A DNA stretch of 15,682 nucleotides from assembly GCA_964455635.1 (NCBI GenBank), contig CAYVWX010000051.1, positions 1 through 15,682 of the forward strand, written 5' to 3'. The notes beneath the pieces are model-generated. The model was not told where the DNA came from, did no database searches, and saw only the letters and a list, made by a program, of their open reading frames with translations. The DNA is from B16-G9 sp964455635. Lineage in GTDB: Bacteria > Bacteroidota > Bacteroidia > Bacteroidales > F082. Numbering within the stretch: position 1 is the stretch's first letter; every line of letters starts with the position of its first letter. Position numbers and translations under genes: made by a program. Shown in pieces: positions 1 to 8,900 of this stretch.

Positions 1-735
1 CGGCGCAAGCATCATCATATGCGGGATGTCTTTAAAAATTACTACCGGGGCTTTATACCTGCCGGCGGTTTTTAAAATGTTATTTTTTGAAATAACCCTG
101 TCCTTGCCACCACCTAAAACCAAAAGGGGTGTTTTAACGGTATTAACATTTACGAGGTTCAACAAAAGCATGTCAAGGTACGCAAGATAGGATTCGGTAT
201 CTGTTTTTTGCCGGTATTTTTTAATTTCGGTGTTGTTAAAATCGTTGTTAAACAACAAATATTTATACTTGTCATCGGTATCAACAATGTATTTTAAATT
301 AAGGGTAGCGTTGGCTTTTAAAAAGGCTCCCGGAAATTTTTTCATAGTGGCCAGCGTGCCGCCCAAAATGCCGAAAGGGGGAACCGATGCCATAAGAACA
401 GCTCCGGGGAGGATGTTATTTTCAAGGTATTTTTGTACAATAAAGCCACCCATTGAATGGCCAACCACAACCGGTTTTTTATCAAACGAATCAATGGTGT
501 TTTTAACATCATCAACATAATCGCTGATTCTAAGCTTGTTAAATGGCTTTTTATACGGACTTCCGGCATGGTTCGACAGGCTTAAAGCATAGGCCTTTAT
601 ACCCCGTTTTTCAAAAAAAGGAAGAAAATACGGCTGCCAGCACCACGCCCCATGCCACATACCATGAACAAACAATACCGGGGGCTTGTTCACATCTATG
701 GTTTCGGGATGGTTGGTTAAAAGTTCTAATTTCAA
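1..735 (-). CDS. alpha/beta hydrolase, C-terminus cut by window edge
   Basis: The minus strand is open from 735 to base 1 with no stop, giving 245 residues of a lipase/esterase-type alpha/beta hydrolase. The full triad can be read: nucleophile Ser94 in GHSMGG, acid Asp212 in GGGKDRV, and His239 in DIPHMM. The oxyanion-region motif VHGMWHGAW lies at residues 23-31. Because the catalytic His is already present, only a short tail should be missing. There is no signal peptide, so it is probably cytoplasmic. The start is inferred to be TTG at 733-735: no upstream in-frame ATG was found, and the next in-frame ATG (residue 26) would remove the first strand and the HG motif. It follows the CvpA gene by 39 nt in the same direction, so it is probably the last visible gene of the mla operon. 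The substrate is unknown; lysophospholipid or another ester is a guess from context. Confidence 0.85.
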   Translation of the reverse strand, partial: MKLELLTNHPETIDVNKPPVLFVHGMWHGAWCWQPYFLPFFEKRGIKAYALSLSNHAGSPYKKPFNKLRISDYVDDVKNTIDSFDKKPVVVGHSMGGFIVQKYLENNILPGAVLMASVPPFGILGGTLATMKKFPGAFLKANATLNLKYIVDTDDKYKYLLFNNDFNNTEIKKYRQKTDTESYLAYLDMLLLNLVNVNTVKTPLLVLGGGKDRVISKNNILKTAGRYKAPVVIFKDIPHMMMLAP

Positions 736-774
736 ATTATGTTGATTTATTAGGTTATTACTTCTTTCTTTATT

Positions 775-1320
775 TTAGGTATGGTTTTTACTGTTTAAAT
801 AATCTGTCGGGTCGGGAATACTTTCCTTAAATTTTTCCAAATTAAATTTATTGTAAATCCAGGGGGCTACGGGCTCAATACTTTTATACAAAACTGATTG
901 GGTACGAGCTTCTTTTTTTATAATTGATGCGTTGACATCAAAGTAGTTGATTAAAAAAATAAGAATACTCAACAGCAAAGCTCCTTTTAAAATACCGAAA
1001 ACAGCACCGGCCAGTTTATTAATAATACCCAACATTAACAGGTTTACCACTTTTTCAAGCAGTCTTCCAACAATCATTACCAATATTAAAACAACGATAA
1101 AAGTTACAACAAAAGCAATAATATTTAAATATTCACGGCTGATGTTAAACGAGCTTGTAAGCATGCCGGCGGTAAATCCGGAAAAAAACAGTGCTGCGTA
1201 AATACCGAGAATGAGTGCCGCCAGGGTAGTTATTTCGATGATAATTCCTTTTTTAAAGCCGTTGTAAGCAAACAGCAACAAGGGTATTAGTAAAATAAGA
1301 TCGAGTAAATTAATGTTCAT
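775..1320 (-). CDS. CvpA family inner-membrane protein
   Basis: This encodes a 181-residue very hydrophobic protein with four predicted membrane segments, at about residues 5-22, 29-49, 64-88 and 103-127. A polar C-terminal tail of about 50 residues follows. The length, the opening LLDLILL....YNGFKKG and the segment pattern fit the CvpA (colicin V production protein) family. Members of this family are linked to envelope homeostasis and, in E. coli, to colicin V export; their biochemical role is unsettled. The ATG at 1318-1320 lies 10 nt after the stop of the ATPase gene, so the two are very likely co-transcribed. Placement directly behind an MlaE/MlaF pair suggests an envelope-related job. 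The family call is good; the function is not known. Confidence 0.82.
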   Translation of the reverse strand: MNINLLDLILLIPLLLFAYNGFKKGIIIEITTLAALILGIYAALFFSGFTAGMLTSSFNISREYLNIIAFVVTFIVVLILVMIVGRLLEKVVNLLMLGIINKLAGAVFGILKGALLLSILIFLINYFDVNASIIKKEARTQSVLYKSIEPVAPWIYNKFNLEKFKESIPDPTDYLNSKNHT

Positions 1321-1330
1321 AAAAAAAATA

Positions 1331-2077
1331 TTAAGATTTTAATCGTCGCGTTAATTCGGTTGAAAAAACAAAATCGTTTAACTCGGCATTATTGGTTGTC
1401 AATATTTCTTCTTTGGTACCTGTCCACCACAATTCTCCCTGATGGATATAGTTAATTCGCTGACCGATTTGTAAAACCGAGTTCATGTCGTGGGTATTTA
1501 TCACGGTGGTCATATTAAACTCTTTAGTCAGGTCCGACAACAGTTTATCAATCACTTCCGAGGTTTTGGGGTCGAGTCCCGAGTTGGGTTCGTCGGCAAA
1601 AAGATATTTCGGTATCAGCACAATGGCTCTGGCAATGGCTACTCTTTTAATCATGCCGCCCGAAAGCTCACCCGGAAATTTATTGTTTGAACCCGGCAGG
1701 TTTACATGGTCGAGCACATAATCGACCCGTTTTTTCTTTTCGCCTGCGGTCATGTTGGTAAACATATTCAGCGGGAACATCACATTTTCTTCTACGCTGT
1801 ACGAATCGAACAGGGCACCTCCCTGAAACAGCACGCCCATTTCTTTACGAATGTGTTTGCGTTTTTTTTCGGAGAGGTTTGAAAACAGGCGGCCATCAAA
1901 GGTTATTTCTCCTTTATCAATATCGTGTAAACCGATGCAGCTTTTCATTAAAACTGTTTTTCCGGAGCCGCTTTGTCCGATAATCAGGTTGGTTTTTCCC
2001 TGTTCAAAAACAGTAGATACGTTTTTTAAAACTTTAACGCCGTCGAACGACTTATCTATATGGTTAACAGTTATCAT
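1331..2077 (-). CDS. mlaF: ABC transporter ATP-binding protein, MlaF type
   Basis: This encodes a 248-residue ABC ATPase that would power lipid movement by the MlaE permease at the inner membrane. Visible motifs, in order: Walker A GQSGSGKT (residues 34-41), Q-loop Gln85 in LFQGGALF, signature LSGGM (138-142), Walker B YLFADEP with Glu163, D-loop SGLD, and H-loop His196 in NTHDM. The phrase GELSGGMIKRVAIARA and the DEPNSGLDP block are typical of the MlaF/Ttg2A group. The reading frame stays open to 2110. The ATG at 2075-2077 is chosen because it gives the family-like start MITVNHIDKSF and forms an ATGA overlap with the mlaE stop, a sign of translational coupling. The two genes surely form a transporter core. 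The cognate MCE protein is not encoded in the visible operon. Confidence 0.93.
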   Translation of the reverse strand: MITVNHIDKSFDGVKVLKNVSTVFEQGKTNLIIGQSGSGKTVLMKSCIGLHDIDKGEITFDGRLFSNLSEKKRKHIRKEMGVLFQGGALFDSYSVEENVMFPLNMFTNMTAGEKKKRVDYVLDHVNLPGSNNKFPGELSGGMIKRVAIARAIVLIPKYLFADEPNSGLDPKTSEVIDKLLSDLTKEFNMTTVINTHDMNSVLQIGQRINYIHQGELWWTGTKEEILTTNNAELNDFVFSTELTRRLKS

Positions 2078-2814
2078 ACCAGCAATAATTGAGTTAAAAT
2101 CAAATCCCACACAATAATTAATATGCTACTGTAAACCACAGCTTTGGTACTGTTTTGTCCTACTTCTACCGAGCCGCCGCGAACCGTGTAGCCCATGAAG
2201 CCCGATACGGAAGTAATAATAATGGCAAACACCACTGTTTTTATCAATGCATAGGTAATGCTAAAAGGGTTAAACCACGAACGCAAACCCAAAATAAAAT
2301 CGTCGCTGGGAACCAAACCCGATATAAATCCGGCAACCCAGCCGCCAAATAAACCCAGCACCATGGAAAAAATAATCAATATTGGAAAATATATCATGGC
2401 TGCCACCATTTTGGGTAAGATAAGATAGTTGGGCGGATTAATACCCATTACCCGTAAGGCATCTATCTGTTCGGTAACCCGCATGGTGCCTATTTCGGAG
2501 GCTATAAGCGAGCCGACCTTTCCGGCAAGAATCAGGCTGATGATGGTTGGCGCAAATTCCAAAATCATCATTTCGCGAGTCATGTAACCCACCATAGAGG
2601 CGGGTATTAACGGGTTATCAAGGTTGTACGAAACCTGCAACGCAATAATAGCTCCCGTAAAAACAGATATAAAAGCTACCAGACCTATGGAATCGGTGCC
2701 GAGGTGCCGGATGTCGATAATCAACTGCCGGCGGAACATTTTCCATTTGTCGGGACGCCTGAGCGTTTCAAGCATCAACAGTACATATTCACCCGATTCT
2801 TTTATTAATAACAT
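2074..2814 (-). CDS. mlaE: MlaE-type ABC transporter permease
   Basis: This encodes a 246-residue integral membrane protein of the MlaE permease family, the membrane half of MCE-linked lipid (phospholipid) transporters. The N-terminus is an amphipathic lead. The first membrane helix follows (GLVAFISVFTGAIIALQ, about residues 44-60), then the conserved block EIGTMRVTEQIDALRVMG (107-124), which couples to the ATPase. Further helices lie at about 138-165 and 187-207, and the last at about 226-245. Length matches the family. The ATG at 2812-2814 is preceded by a TATCTTTG -7 element about 38 nt upstream, so this is the first gene of the operon mlaE-mlaF-cvpA-hydrolase. Bacteroidota often keep the MCE subunit at another locus. 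Confidence 0.92.
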   Translation of the reverse strand: MLLIKESGEYVLLMLETLRRPDKWKMFRRQLIIDIRHLGTDSIGLVAFISVFTGAIIALQVSYNLDNPLIPASMVGYMTREMMILEFAPTIISLILAGKVGSLIASEIGTMRVTEQIDALRVMGINPPNYLILPKMVAAMIYFPILIIFSMVLGLFGGWVAGFISGLVPSDDFILGLRSWFNPFSITYALIKTVVFAIIITSVSGFMGYTVRGGSVEVGQNSTKAVVYSSILIIVWDLILTQLLLV

Positions 2815-2851
2815 AATGAACCGCTAAAGTAAAAAAAAGAAATTCGTACCA

Positions 2852-2859
2852 CAAAGATA
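2852..2859 (-). promoter_or_regulatory. -7 promoter element for the mlaE operon
   Basis: The minus strand reads TATCTTTG, an exact fit to the Bacteroidota sigma-ABfr -7 consensus TAnnTTTG, about 38 nt before the mlaE ATG. No convincing TTG -33 box lies upstream, so the call rests on the -7 element and its position. Confidence 0.5.
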
Positions 2860-2915
2860 GACATAATAAAAAAAACCGTTTCTTTATAAACGTTAAACAA
2901 AACGCTTTATTGAAA

Positions 2916-3110
2916 ATGAGACGAAAGGTTTTTATATTTGTTACAGCACTGTTTTTTCTGTCGGGATGTGCATCGAACCGGAATGTACACCACCGTAAAA
3001 AGCACAAACCTCACGGTTGCAACTGCTCCAAATGGTCGTATAATCCGAAAAATGAAAATGACCGGATACCTATCGGTAGTTACCGTCCTGAAGAATATTG
3101 TTTTATGTAA
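2916..3110 (+). CDS. small His/Lys/Cys-rich lipoprotein, unknown function
   Basis: This encodes 64 residues starting at the ATG at 2916: a short basic N-region (MRRK), a hydrophobic segment, and the lipobox LSGC with Cys18 as the lipidation site. The mature part of about 47 residues is rich in His and Lys (HHRKKHKPHG) and carries a CNC pair plus a near-terminal Cys. This arrangement could bind metal or sit close to a charged surface. The next gene starts 10 nt after its stop, so the two form an operon. A different frame is also open across this region, but the lipobox and signal peptide make this frame the coding one. An in-frame TTG at 2910 would only add two residues. I recognise no family and assign no function. 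Attachment to the inner leaflet of the outer membrane or to the cell surface is inferred from the lipobox alone. Confidence 0.72.
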   Translation: MRRKVFIFVTALFFLSGCASNRNVHHRKKHKPHGCNCSKWSYNPKNENDRIPIGSYRPEEYCFM

Positions 3111-3120
3111 AAATCAGTTT

Positions 3121-4032
3121 ATGGGAAAAGTAATAATAGCCATTCACGGGTTGGGAAACAAACCCTCAAAAGAGCTGTTGCACAAATGGGGAAAGATGGC
3201 CATTGAGGAGGGTTTAAAACAGAGAGGTGTAAAAGTAGAACTTCCGCCTGTTGAAATTGTTTACTGGGCCGATTTGTTTTACGACCAGCCGCAGTCATTG
3301 GCCGAAAAAGATAAAAACAGCCCCCGTTATCTTGCCGAGGTTTACACCAAAGCTCCCAAACATTATAAGGTTGAAAAACATGAATACCGCAAAATGTTCA
3401 GCCAGTTGGCCAAAGAGTTTATCTATCGTATATTTTTAAAAAAAGATTATCATCTGCGCTATGCTTTTGTTTCGCAAAAACTGCTTCACAAGTATTTCCA
3501 TGAGCTGGATGTTTACCTTACAGGTGACAACACCCTTGATTCGGGGTTTAACAAACCGGTTAAAGATGAAATAGTTCACCGTCTTTCGGCTGTTTTACAA
3601 AAGCACGCCGGCGATGATATTATGCTGGTTTCGCATTCCATGGGGACCATTATTGCTTTTGATGTACTAAGTTTTGTTACAAAAGATATTGACGTTGATA
3701 CTTTTGTAACCATGGGGTCGCCGCTGGGAGCACCTTTTGTAATCAGCCGCATTGCGCAACATTACAAAAAAACCTACGGACTTTTAAAACTTCAAACTCC
3801 TGAAAGCGTGCGGCGACAGTGGTATAATTTTTCGGATATTGAAGATATGATAGCCCTCGATTATAAACTCAGCGACGACTTTGCCCCCAACAGCAAAGGC
3901 GTAAGGTGTGTTGACGTATTGGTTAAAAACAACTATGTTATGAATGGTGTTGCCAACCCGCATAAGTCGTACGGGTATTTAAGAACTCCTCAGTTTACAG
4001 AGGTGTTGCTAAATTTTTTAAACCATAAATAA
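3121..4032 (+). CDS. alpha/beta hydrolase (lipase-like)
   Basis: This encodes a 303-residue hydrolase. It opens with the strand and oxyanion motif VIIAIHGLGNKPS (residues 4-16). The nucleophile elbow is SHSMGT with Ser173, in the context DIMLVSHSMG. The likely triad His is His281 in NPHKSYGYL, and the acid is probably an Asp within residues 239-253. A long lid-like insert (about 55-150), rich in Lys, Tyr and Phe, separates the first strand from the nucleophile. There is no signal peptide. The frame is open upstream to 2938, but the ATG at 3121 is chosen because homology-like sequence starts there and the upstream stretch overlaps the lipoprotein gene in another frame. It is probably co-transcribed with that lipoprotein. 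The protein is unrelated in detail to the hydrolase at the left edge. The substrate is unknown; an ester or lipid is likely for this fold. Confidence 0.85.
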   Translation: MGKVIIAIHGLGNKPSKELLHKWGKMAIEEGLKQRGVKVELPPVEIVYWADLFYDQPQSLAEKDKNSPRYLAEVYTKAPKHYKVEKHEYRKMFSQLAKEFIYRIFLKKDYHLRYAFVSQKLLHKYFHELDVYLTGDNTLDSGFNKPVKDEIVHRLSAVLQKHAGDDIMLVSHSMGTIIAFDVLSFVTKDIDVDTFVTMGSPLGAPFVISRIAQHYKKTYGLLKLQTPESVRRQWYNFSDIEDMIALDYKLSDDFAPNSKGVRCVDVLVKNNYVMNGVANPHKSYGYLRTPQFTEVLLNFLNHK

Positions 4033-4076
4033 GGTGCTAAAATTGGTGTGTACCAAAAGGCGCTGCCATAAACAGG

Positions 4077-5753
4077 TTACTTTTTCATCACCTTTTTTGA
4101 ATAGGCTCCCTTTTCCGTTACTACTTTTACCACATACAGCCCGGCAGGTAAACCGGTTACATTTAAAGTGGCTTTGCGTTGTTTGGGAATGGCTTTGCTC
4201 AAAACCGTTTTTCCCGATAAATCAATCAGTGTAATTTGAATAATGTCCGCTTCTGCATTTACGGTTAATTGGTTGTTAACGGGATTGGGGTAAGTAATTA
4301 GTTTGCTGTCCGGTTGTTCATTTATTTGATCAATAAACCATACCCTTACAAAATCATTCATTGGCATAAGTAATGATCTGGCAAATTCAGATACACAGGT
4401 ATCAATATTATCCGACCATATTGCATTTACTTTGTAATAGTACATATTTCTCCAAACAACCCCATAATCTTTATAGGTATAAGAATATTTACCGGAAGTA
4501 AAATAGACTGTATCCAAAGGAAAATAGTTGTCATAGTCGGTACTTTTATAAACCACAAATTTTTCTAAAGAGCTGTCGTTGGGGGGCGGTTCCTGTAACA
4601 GCATTTGAATATTCCAGTTATAACTTAAGCCGAAATCGGAAATGTTATCCCAGCTGTTTCCGCCGTCGGTACTTATTTTATCGCCGTATCCCACTACGGC
4701 CGGCCCTGCATCGGTTCCGGCACAATAAGCTTCGGCAGCGGTATTTACCAATTCGTAGCCAAACCAATATTCAAGCGAAGCATCAAACAACAACGTATCG
4801 GTTACAGTATATTCGTTCCATGTGCCGGCAACAGGATTGTTTACCGTATCGGTATAAATATTGTTGGCGGCATCTGCACCTGTCCAAATATGCAATACCA
4901 GATAGTCAAATTGATCATCAGAAATATAAACCTTAATTTTTTTGATGGTATCACCGTCAAAATCTGAAAGCGAGTTGGCATCCCAACGGGCAGCTACAGA
5001 TAAATTACCACCATTTGTTAAACTGATGGCACTAAAATTGGTACCCGAATCCCAATGTGTCCAAGGGTTGGAAGGAGGTGTTATGCTGGCAGGAGCAAGC
5101 CAGAAAATATCGCTGTACATATCGTCTTTTTTATCCCAAATAGCCATTGCGTCTAATTTTTCCGGCGGATCGCACTCCCTGTAAATTTCAATATTGTCGA
5201 TAAACCAGCCTAAAATTCTGGAGGAATCAAAACCTTTGGCTTCAAAAACAATTTTAAAATCGTTACCGTAAATGTAACTGCTTATAACGTAGGAATGTGT
5301 TTCCCAGTCGATATTTCCCGTGTTGTTTATCGAATCGAGTGTAATGTAGTTGGTGCCGTCGAACACTTTAATGTAGAGATATTCTGATCCCGAGTTGACA
5401 ATACTTTGCAGCTTTAAATCGAATTTAAAAGTAACCCTGCCCACAAATATTTGAGAGCCTGCCATCCAGTTGCTTGTCAGCGTTGAACTGTAATTGGAAA
5501 GCATGGCAGAGCCTTTAAATTTTGCCGCTGCGCCGTCGTTTCCGTTATAAACGTCAATAACCCAGGCATTATCGGAGAGAGTCCATTGATTGGTTGAAAA
5601 ACTATGACTTTCCCAGTCTTCGGAAAAGGGCAAACTAAAAGCCGAACGAACATTGGTGTTGTGGCCCGGTGAGGCTGTAACCTGCGCATGAACCTGAAAA
5701 ACCATTGCCAACATAAAGGGCCAAAAAAGGAGATGACGATAAAAAGTTTTCAT
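4077..5753 (-). CDS. T9SS-sorted extracellular protein, short paralogue
   Basis: This encodes 558 residues from the ATG at 5751-5753, chosen because it starts a clean signal peptide (MKTFYRHLLFW.., cleavage likely after VHAQ, residue 24); the frame is open slightly further upstream. Domains: a MAM/choice-of-anchor-like beta-sandwich (about 41-193, LPFSEDWE through WFIDNIEIYREC); a beta-rich domain opening HWDSGTNFS (about 230-387), unnamed to me but common in Bacteroidota secreted proteins; an Fn3-like stretch (about 395-460); and a T9SS type-A sorting domain (about 484-558) with the YPNPVNNQLTV start and the LPAGLYVVKV and KKVMKK end. The protein should be exported by Sec, moved across the outer membrane by T9SS, and released or anchored at the surface. 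No catalytic domain is visible; an adhesive or structural role is inferred. It is divergent from, and paralogous to, the next gene. Confidence 0.88.
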   Translation of the reverse strand: MKTFYRHLLFWPFMLAMVFQVHAQVTASPGHNTNVRSAFSLPFSEDWESHSFSTNQWTLSDNAWVIDVYNGNDGAAAKFKGSAMLSNYSSTLTSNWMAGSQIFVGRVTFKFDLKLQSIVNSGSEYLYIKVFDGTNYITLDSINNTGNIDWETHSYVISSYIYGNDFKIVFEAKGFDSSRILGWFIDNIEIYRECDPPEKLDAMAIWDKKDDMYSDIFWLAPASITPPSNPWTHWDSGTNFSAISLTNGGNLSVAARWDANSLSDFDGDTIKKIKVYISDDQFDYLVLHIWTGADAANNIYTDTVNNPVAGTWNEYTVTDTLLFDASLEYWFGYELVNTAAEAYCAGTDAGPAVVGYGDKISTDGGNSWDNISDFGLSYNWNIQMLLQEPPPNDSSLEKFVVYKSTDYDNYFPLDTVYFTSGKYSYTYKDYGVVWRNMYYYKVNAIWSDNIDTCVSEFARSLLMPMNDFVRVWFIDQINEQPDSKLITYPNPVNNQLTVNAEADIIQITLIDLSGKTVLSKAIPKQRKATLNVTGLPAGLYVVKVVTEKGAYSKKVMKK

Positions 5754-5783
5754 AACCGGTTGAGTTTTAAATATTACATCCCA

Positions 5784-5791
5784 CAAAGGTA
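5784..5791 (-). promoter_or_regulatory. -7 promoter element for the short T9SS gene
   Basis: The minus strand reads TACCTTTG (TAnnTTTG), 30 nt upstream of the ATG at 5753, implying a leader of roughly 25 nt. There is no clear -33 TTG. It shares the 196-nt divergent intergenic region with the promoter at 5887. Confidence 0.5.
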
Positions 5792-5886
5792 ATGGCTGCG
5801 GCCGCTAAATGTAAATTAAACGGGTAAAAGTTCAGAAAAAAAACCGGATTAAAAAAAAACAACTTTTATCAAATGAAAAGTTTAAT

Positions 5887-5894
5887 TACTTTTG
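5887..5894 (+). promoter_or_regulatory. -7 promoter element for the long T9SS gene
   Basis: The plus strand reads TACTTTTG (TAnnTTTG), 55 nt before the ATG at 5950, implying a leader of about 48 nt. It is divergent to the element at 5784-5791 and about 100 bp from it, so a regulator binding between them could control both paralogues. Confidence 0.45.
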
Positions 5895-5949
5895 TAACAA
5901 TCAGGAAGATATATCGGGGGTTGAAGTATTATCCTTAAAGTCATTTAAT

Positions 5950-8900
5950 ATGAAACGTTCATTATGTTTTGTCTTTTTATTTATTATGTTTTGTACTTTT
6001 TCGCAAGCTAAGGCAGAGCCTTTGCAAACGGTAACAGCAACGGTAACAGTAACGCAATGCGATAGTTTACCTCCGGTTGATATCAGAGTTACATTTACAG
6101 GAAAAGAGTCACCTTGGTATAATTATGTAAAGACAACCGACAGCAGCGGCATCGTTTTTTTTGATAGCATTGAAACGGGAATTTACGATTTGGAATTATT
6201 TAAAATCGGGTACCAAACAATATTTTATCATGATATTACTATAAATGAAAATTATTCTCTTACGGATATTCTGAGAAAAAAAATATTTCCTGCCCGTAAT
6301 CTGGTTGTTGACAGCATTACTTCGGTGGCAACCTGGGATAAACCTTTAATTACCGCCCTGCCGCTCGAAACCTTTGAGGACACTGTTTTTCCTCCTCCGG
6401 GATGGCAAATCTCATACGACCAGTGTACACCATGGTATCGCGCAGGGCCTGACGAACCGTTTGGAGATTGGGTTGTTCCTGAATGGGAAGGGCATTATGC
6501 GTTATATAATGATGAATTGCAGGGTGGCTGTCCCGCTGCACATTACAATTATTTAATAACACCCGAAATAGATTTGCGGGATGATGAAAATTATAAACTT
6601 ACCTTCGATCTGTTTTTCGAGGGATGGTATGGTGAAAAGTTAACAATCCGGTACTCTGTTGATTCGGGACAAACATGGGTTCCGTTAACAGAAACTTACG
6701 GTTATAATAAATGGAGAAAAGAGGTGGTTGACCTTTCGGCAATATCGGGTGCCGACGGGTTGCCGGCCGTTATGCTTGCATTTGTTTACTTTGACGGAGG
6801 CGGTTGGGCCGCCGGTGTTGCCGTTGATAATGTACAAATAACCGGTGATCCGGCTGCAATTAAAAATTATTACGTTTCTTTGGACGGTAATACTGTAGCT
6901 GTTATTCCCCCTGAGCAAACTGCTTACACCTTTAACGATCTTGTTTTCGGACAATTTTATACGGCATCGGTACAGGCAGCTTATATTTGCACTATTTCCG
7001 AACCGGTTACTTATTCATGGCAATCGGGTTACCTGTATCAGCCAATAAATTTGGAGACCGAATACACATACAATACGGATGAAGTTTTGCTTACCTGGAA
7101 TCCTCCGGTACAAAACGGCCAAATTCCACAGGGGCTGCTTTCGTTTAATATTTACCGCAACGATAGCATTGTTGTGAATGTGCCTTACCAGGGCCAACAG
7201 CCCGATGACGAACTTTTGTACATTGATAACAATGTATTTCCGGATGATTATGTTTACAAAGTTACCGCATTATACGATTTAACACAATTCGGTTATGCGG
7301 GCGAGACGGGAGAATCGGGCCCTTCAAACAAAGATACAGTTGCCATACGATGGGGCATGGAGCTGCCTTTTACCGAAACATGGGCTGTTCCAAATTTTGA
7401 ATTCAACCAATGGAATATCGATACGATATGCTGGAAAATAAATGCTGATATCGGAAATGAGGCTCCATCGGCACAGTTTTCAGCCGATTCCATTTTGACA
7501 AACTATCAAATATCACTCTCTTCCGTTCCCTTTAGAGGCGATTATTTTGAAGTCGGGGATATTTGGCTTGACTTTAATTTAAAACTTGACGACAATACCG
7601 CATCGGGTACCGAACATCTGTTGGCGGAAGTGTATAACGGAGAAACATGGCAAACGGTTTTTGACACAACTAACAACGGCAGTTTTAGTTTCGATGATTG
7701 CTTTAAGCACATTAACATTTCCGATATTGCAATTGATGATATTTTCCGTGTACGGTTTAGGGCCACCGGCGACAGTTCAGCCAATATATCTTCGTGGTTT
7801 GTAGATAATATAAATATTTACAGAACTTGTTCGTCACCTGTTAATCTGGAGGGGGAAACCATTTATTTTCCTGATTTGGAAGCAGATGGTATTTTGTTAA
7901 AGTGGCGGGCACCGCAAGCTCCGGTTGCTTTAACAGGCTGGAAATATTGGGATAGCGGTGAAAATTTTTCCGGGTGTTATCTGTCTGATTTTTATAAATG
8001 GTCGTTAGCTGTTTGTTGGAAGCCCGAAGAACTTGCCGGTTTTCATCGTCCTGTAATTACCAAAGTGCGTTTTTATTTGTTGTCTGATGCTTTTAATTAC
8101 ATCTATGTTAACATTTGGGATGGAGACAACGGTGACAATTTGGTTTACTCGCAGAGGGTAAACGATACATTAATGGTTAATTCCTGGAATGAGGTTGTGC
8201 TTGACACTCCCGTTCCGGTTGATAAAGATAAAGATTTGTATGTGGGATGTTCGTTGTATGGAACTGCACCCGATGCTGAAATTATTGGCATTGATGAGGG
8301 CCCCGAAAAACGTGGCAGGGGAGATTTTATAAGCTTCCAAAATGATTATTGGGAATTATTGTGGTTTTTCGGATATGACAACAATTGGAATTTTCAGGTA
8401 TATTTTGATGAATCTTCTTCTTATATTTCCAATACTGCTTTAGGTACAACGTTTAACAGTAACTATTCTGCAGAAAAAAACACTAACGAACAAAATAAAG
8501 AAACAACATCCACAAACCGGCTTAATTTTTTAGCGTTTGAAATTTACAGAAGCGAAACCGGCCAGGAGGCTAGTTATGTGCCTTATGCCACAGTGCCTTA
8601 TATTGTTGATACAACAGATTATCAATTTATTGATAATCCTGAAAACCTGACTAACGGACAGTCGTACTGGTACAAAGTAAGTGCTTTGTGGGCAGGAGAT
8701 TCCGACAGCTGCGAATCGCCCTTTGCCCGGTCCAAATATATGCCCGACGAAGACTATGTAACGGTGTTGGTAACCGGTATAAACGATAAAGATAAGAAGG
8801 ATGATGTTACTATCTATCCCAATCCTGCCCATGAGAGGGTAACGGTTAATGCGTCTGAAATAATAGAGAAGATTGTAATTATCAACTTTAGCGGAAAAGC

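Noticed and set aside
2877..2892. CGTTT/AAACG inverted repeat between mlaE and the lipoprotein gene
   Set aside because: Only 5 bp with a 6-nt loop in A/T-rich sequence; not distinguishable from chance.
2938..3120. N-terminal extension of the plus-strand hydrolase
   Set aside because: The frame is open, but these bases encode the lipoprotein in another frame with a clear signal peptide and lipobox. The extension has no hydrolase-like sequence, and the ATG at 3121 starts the conserved strand.
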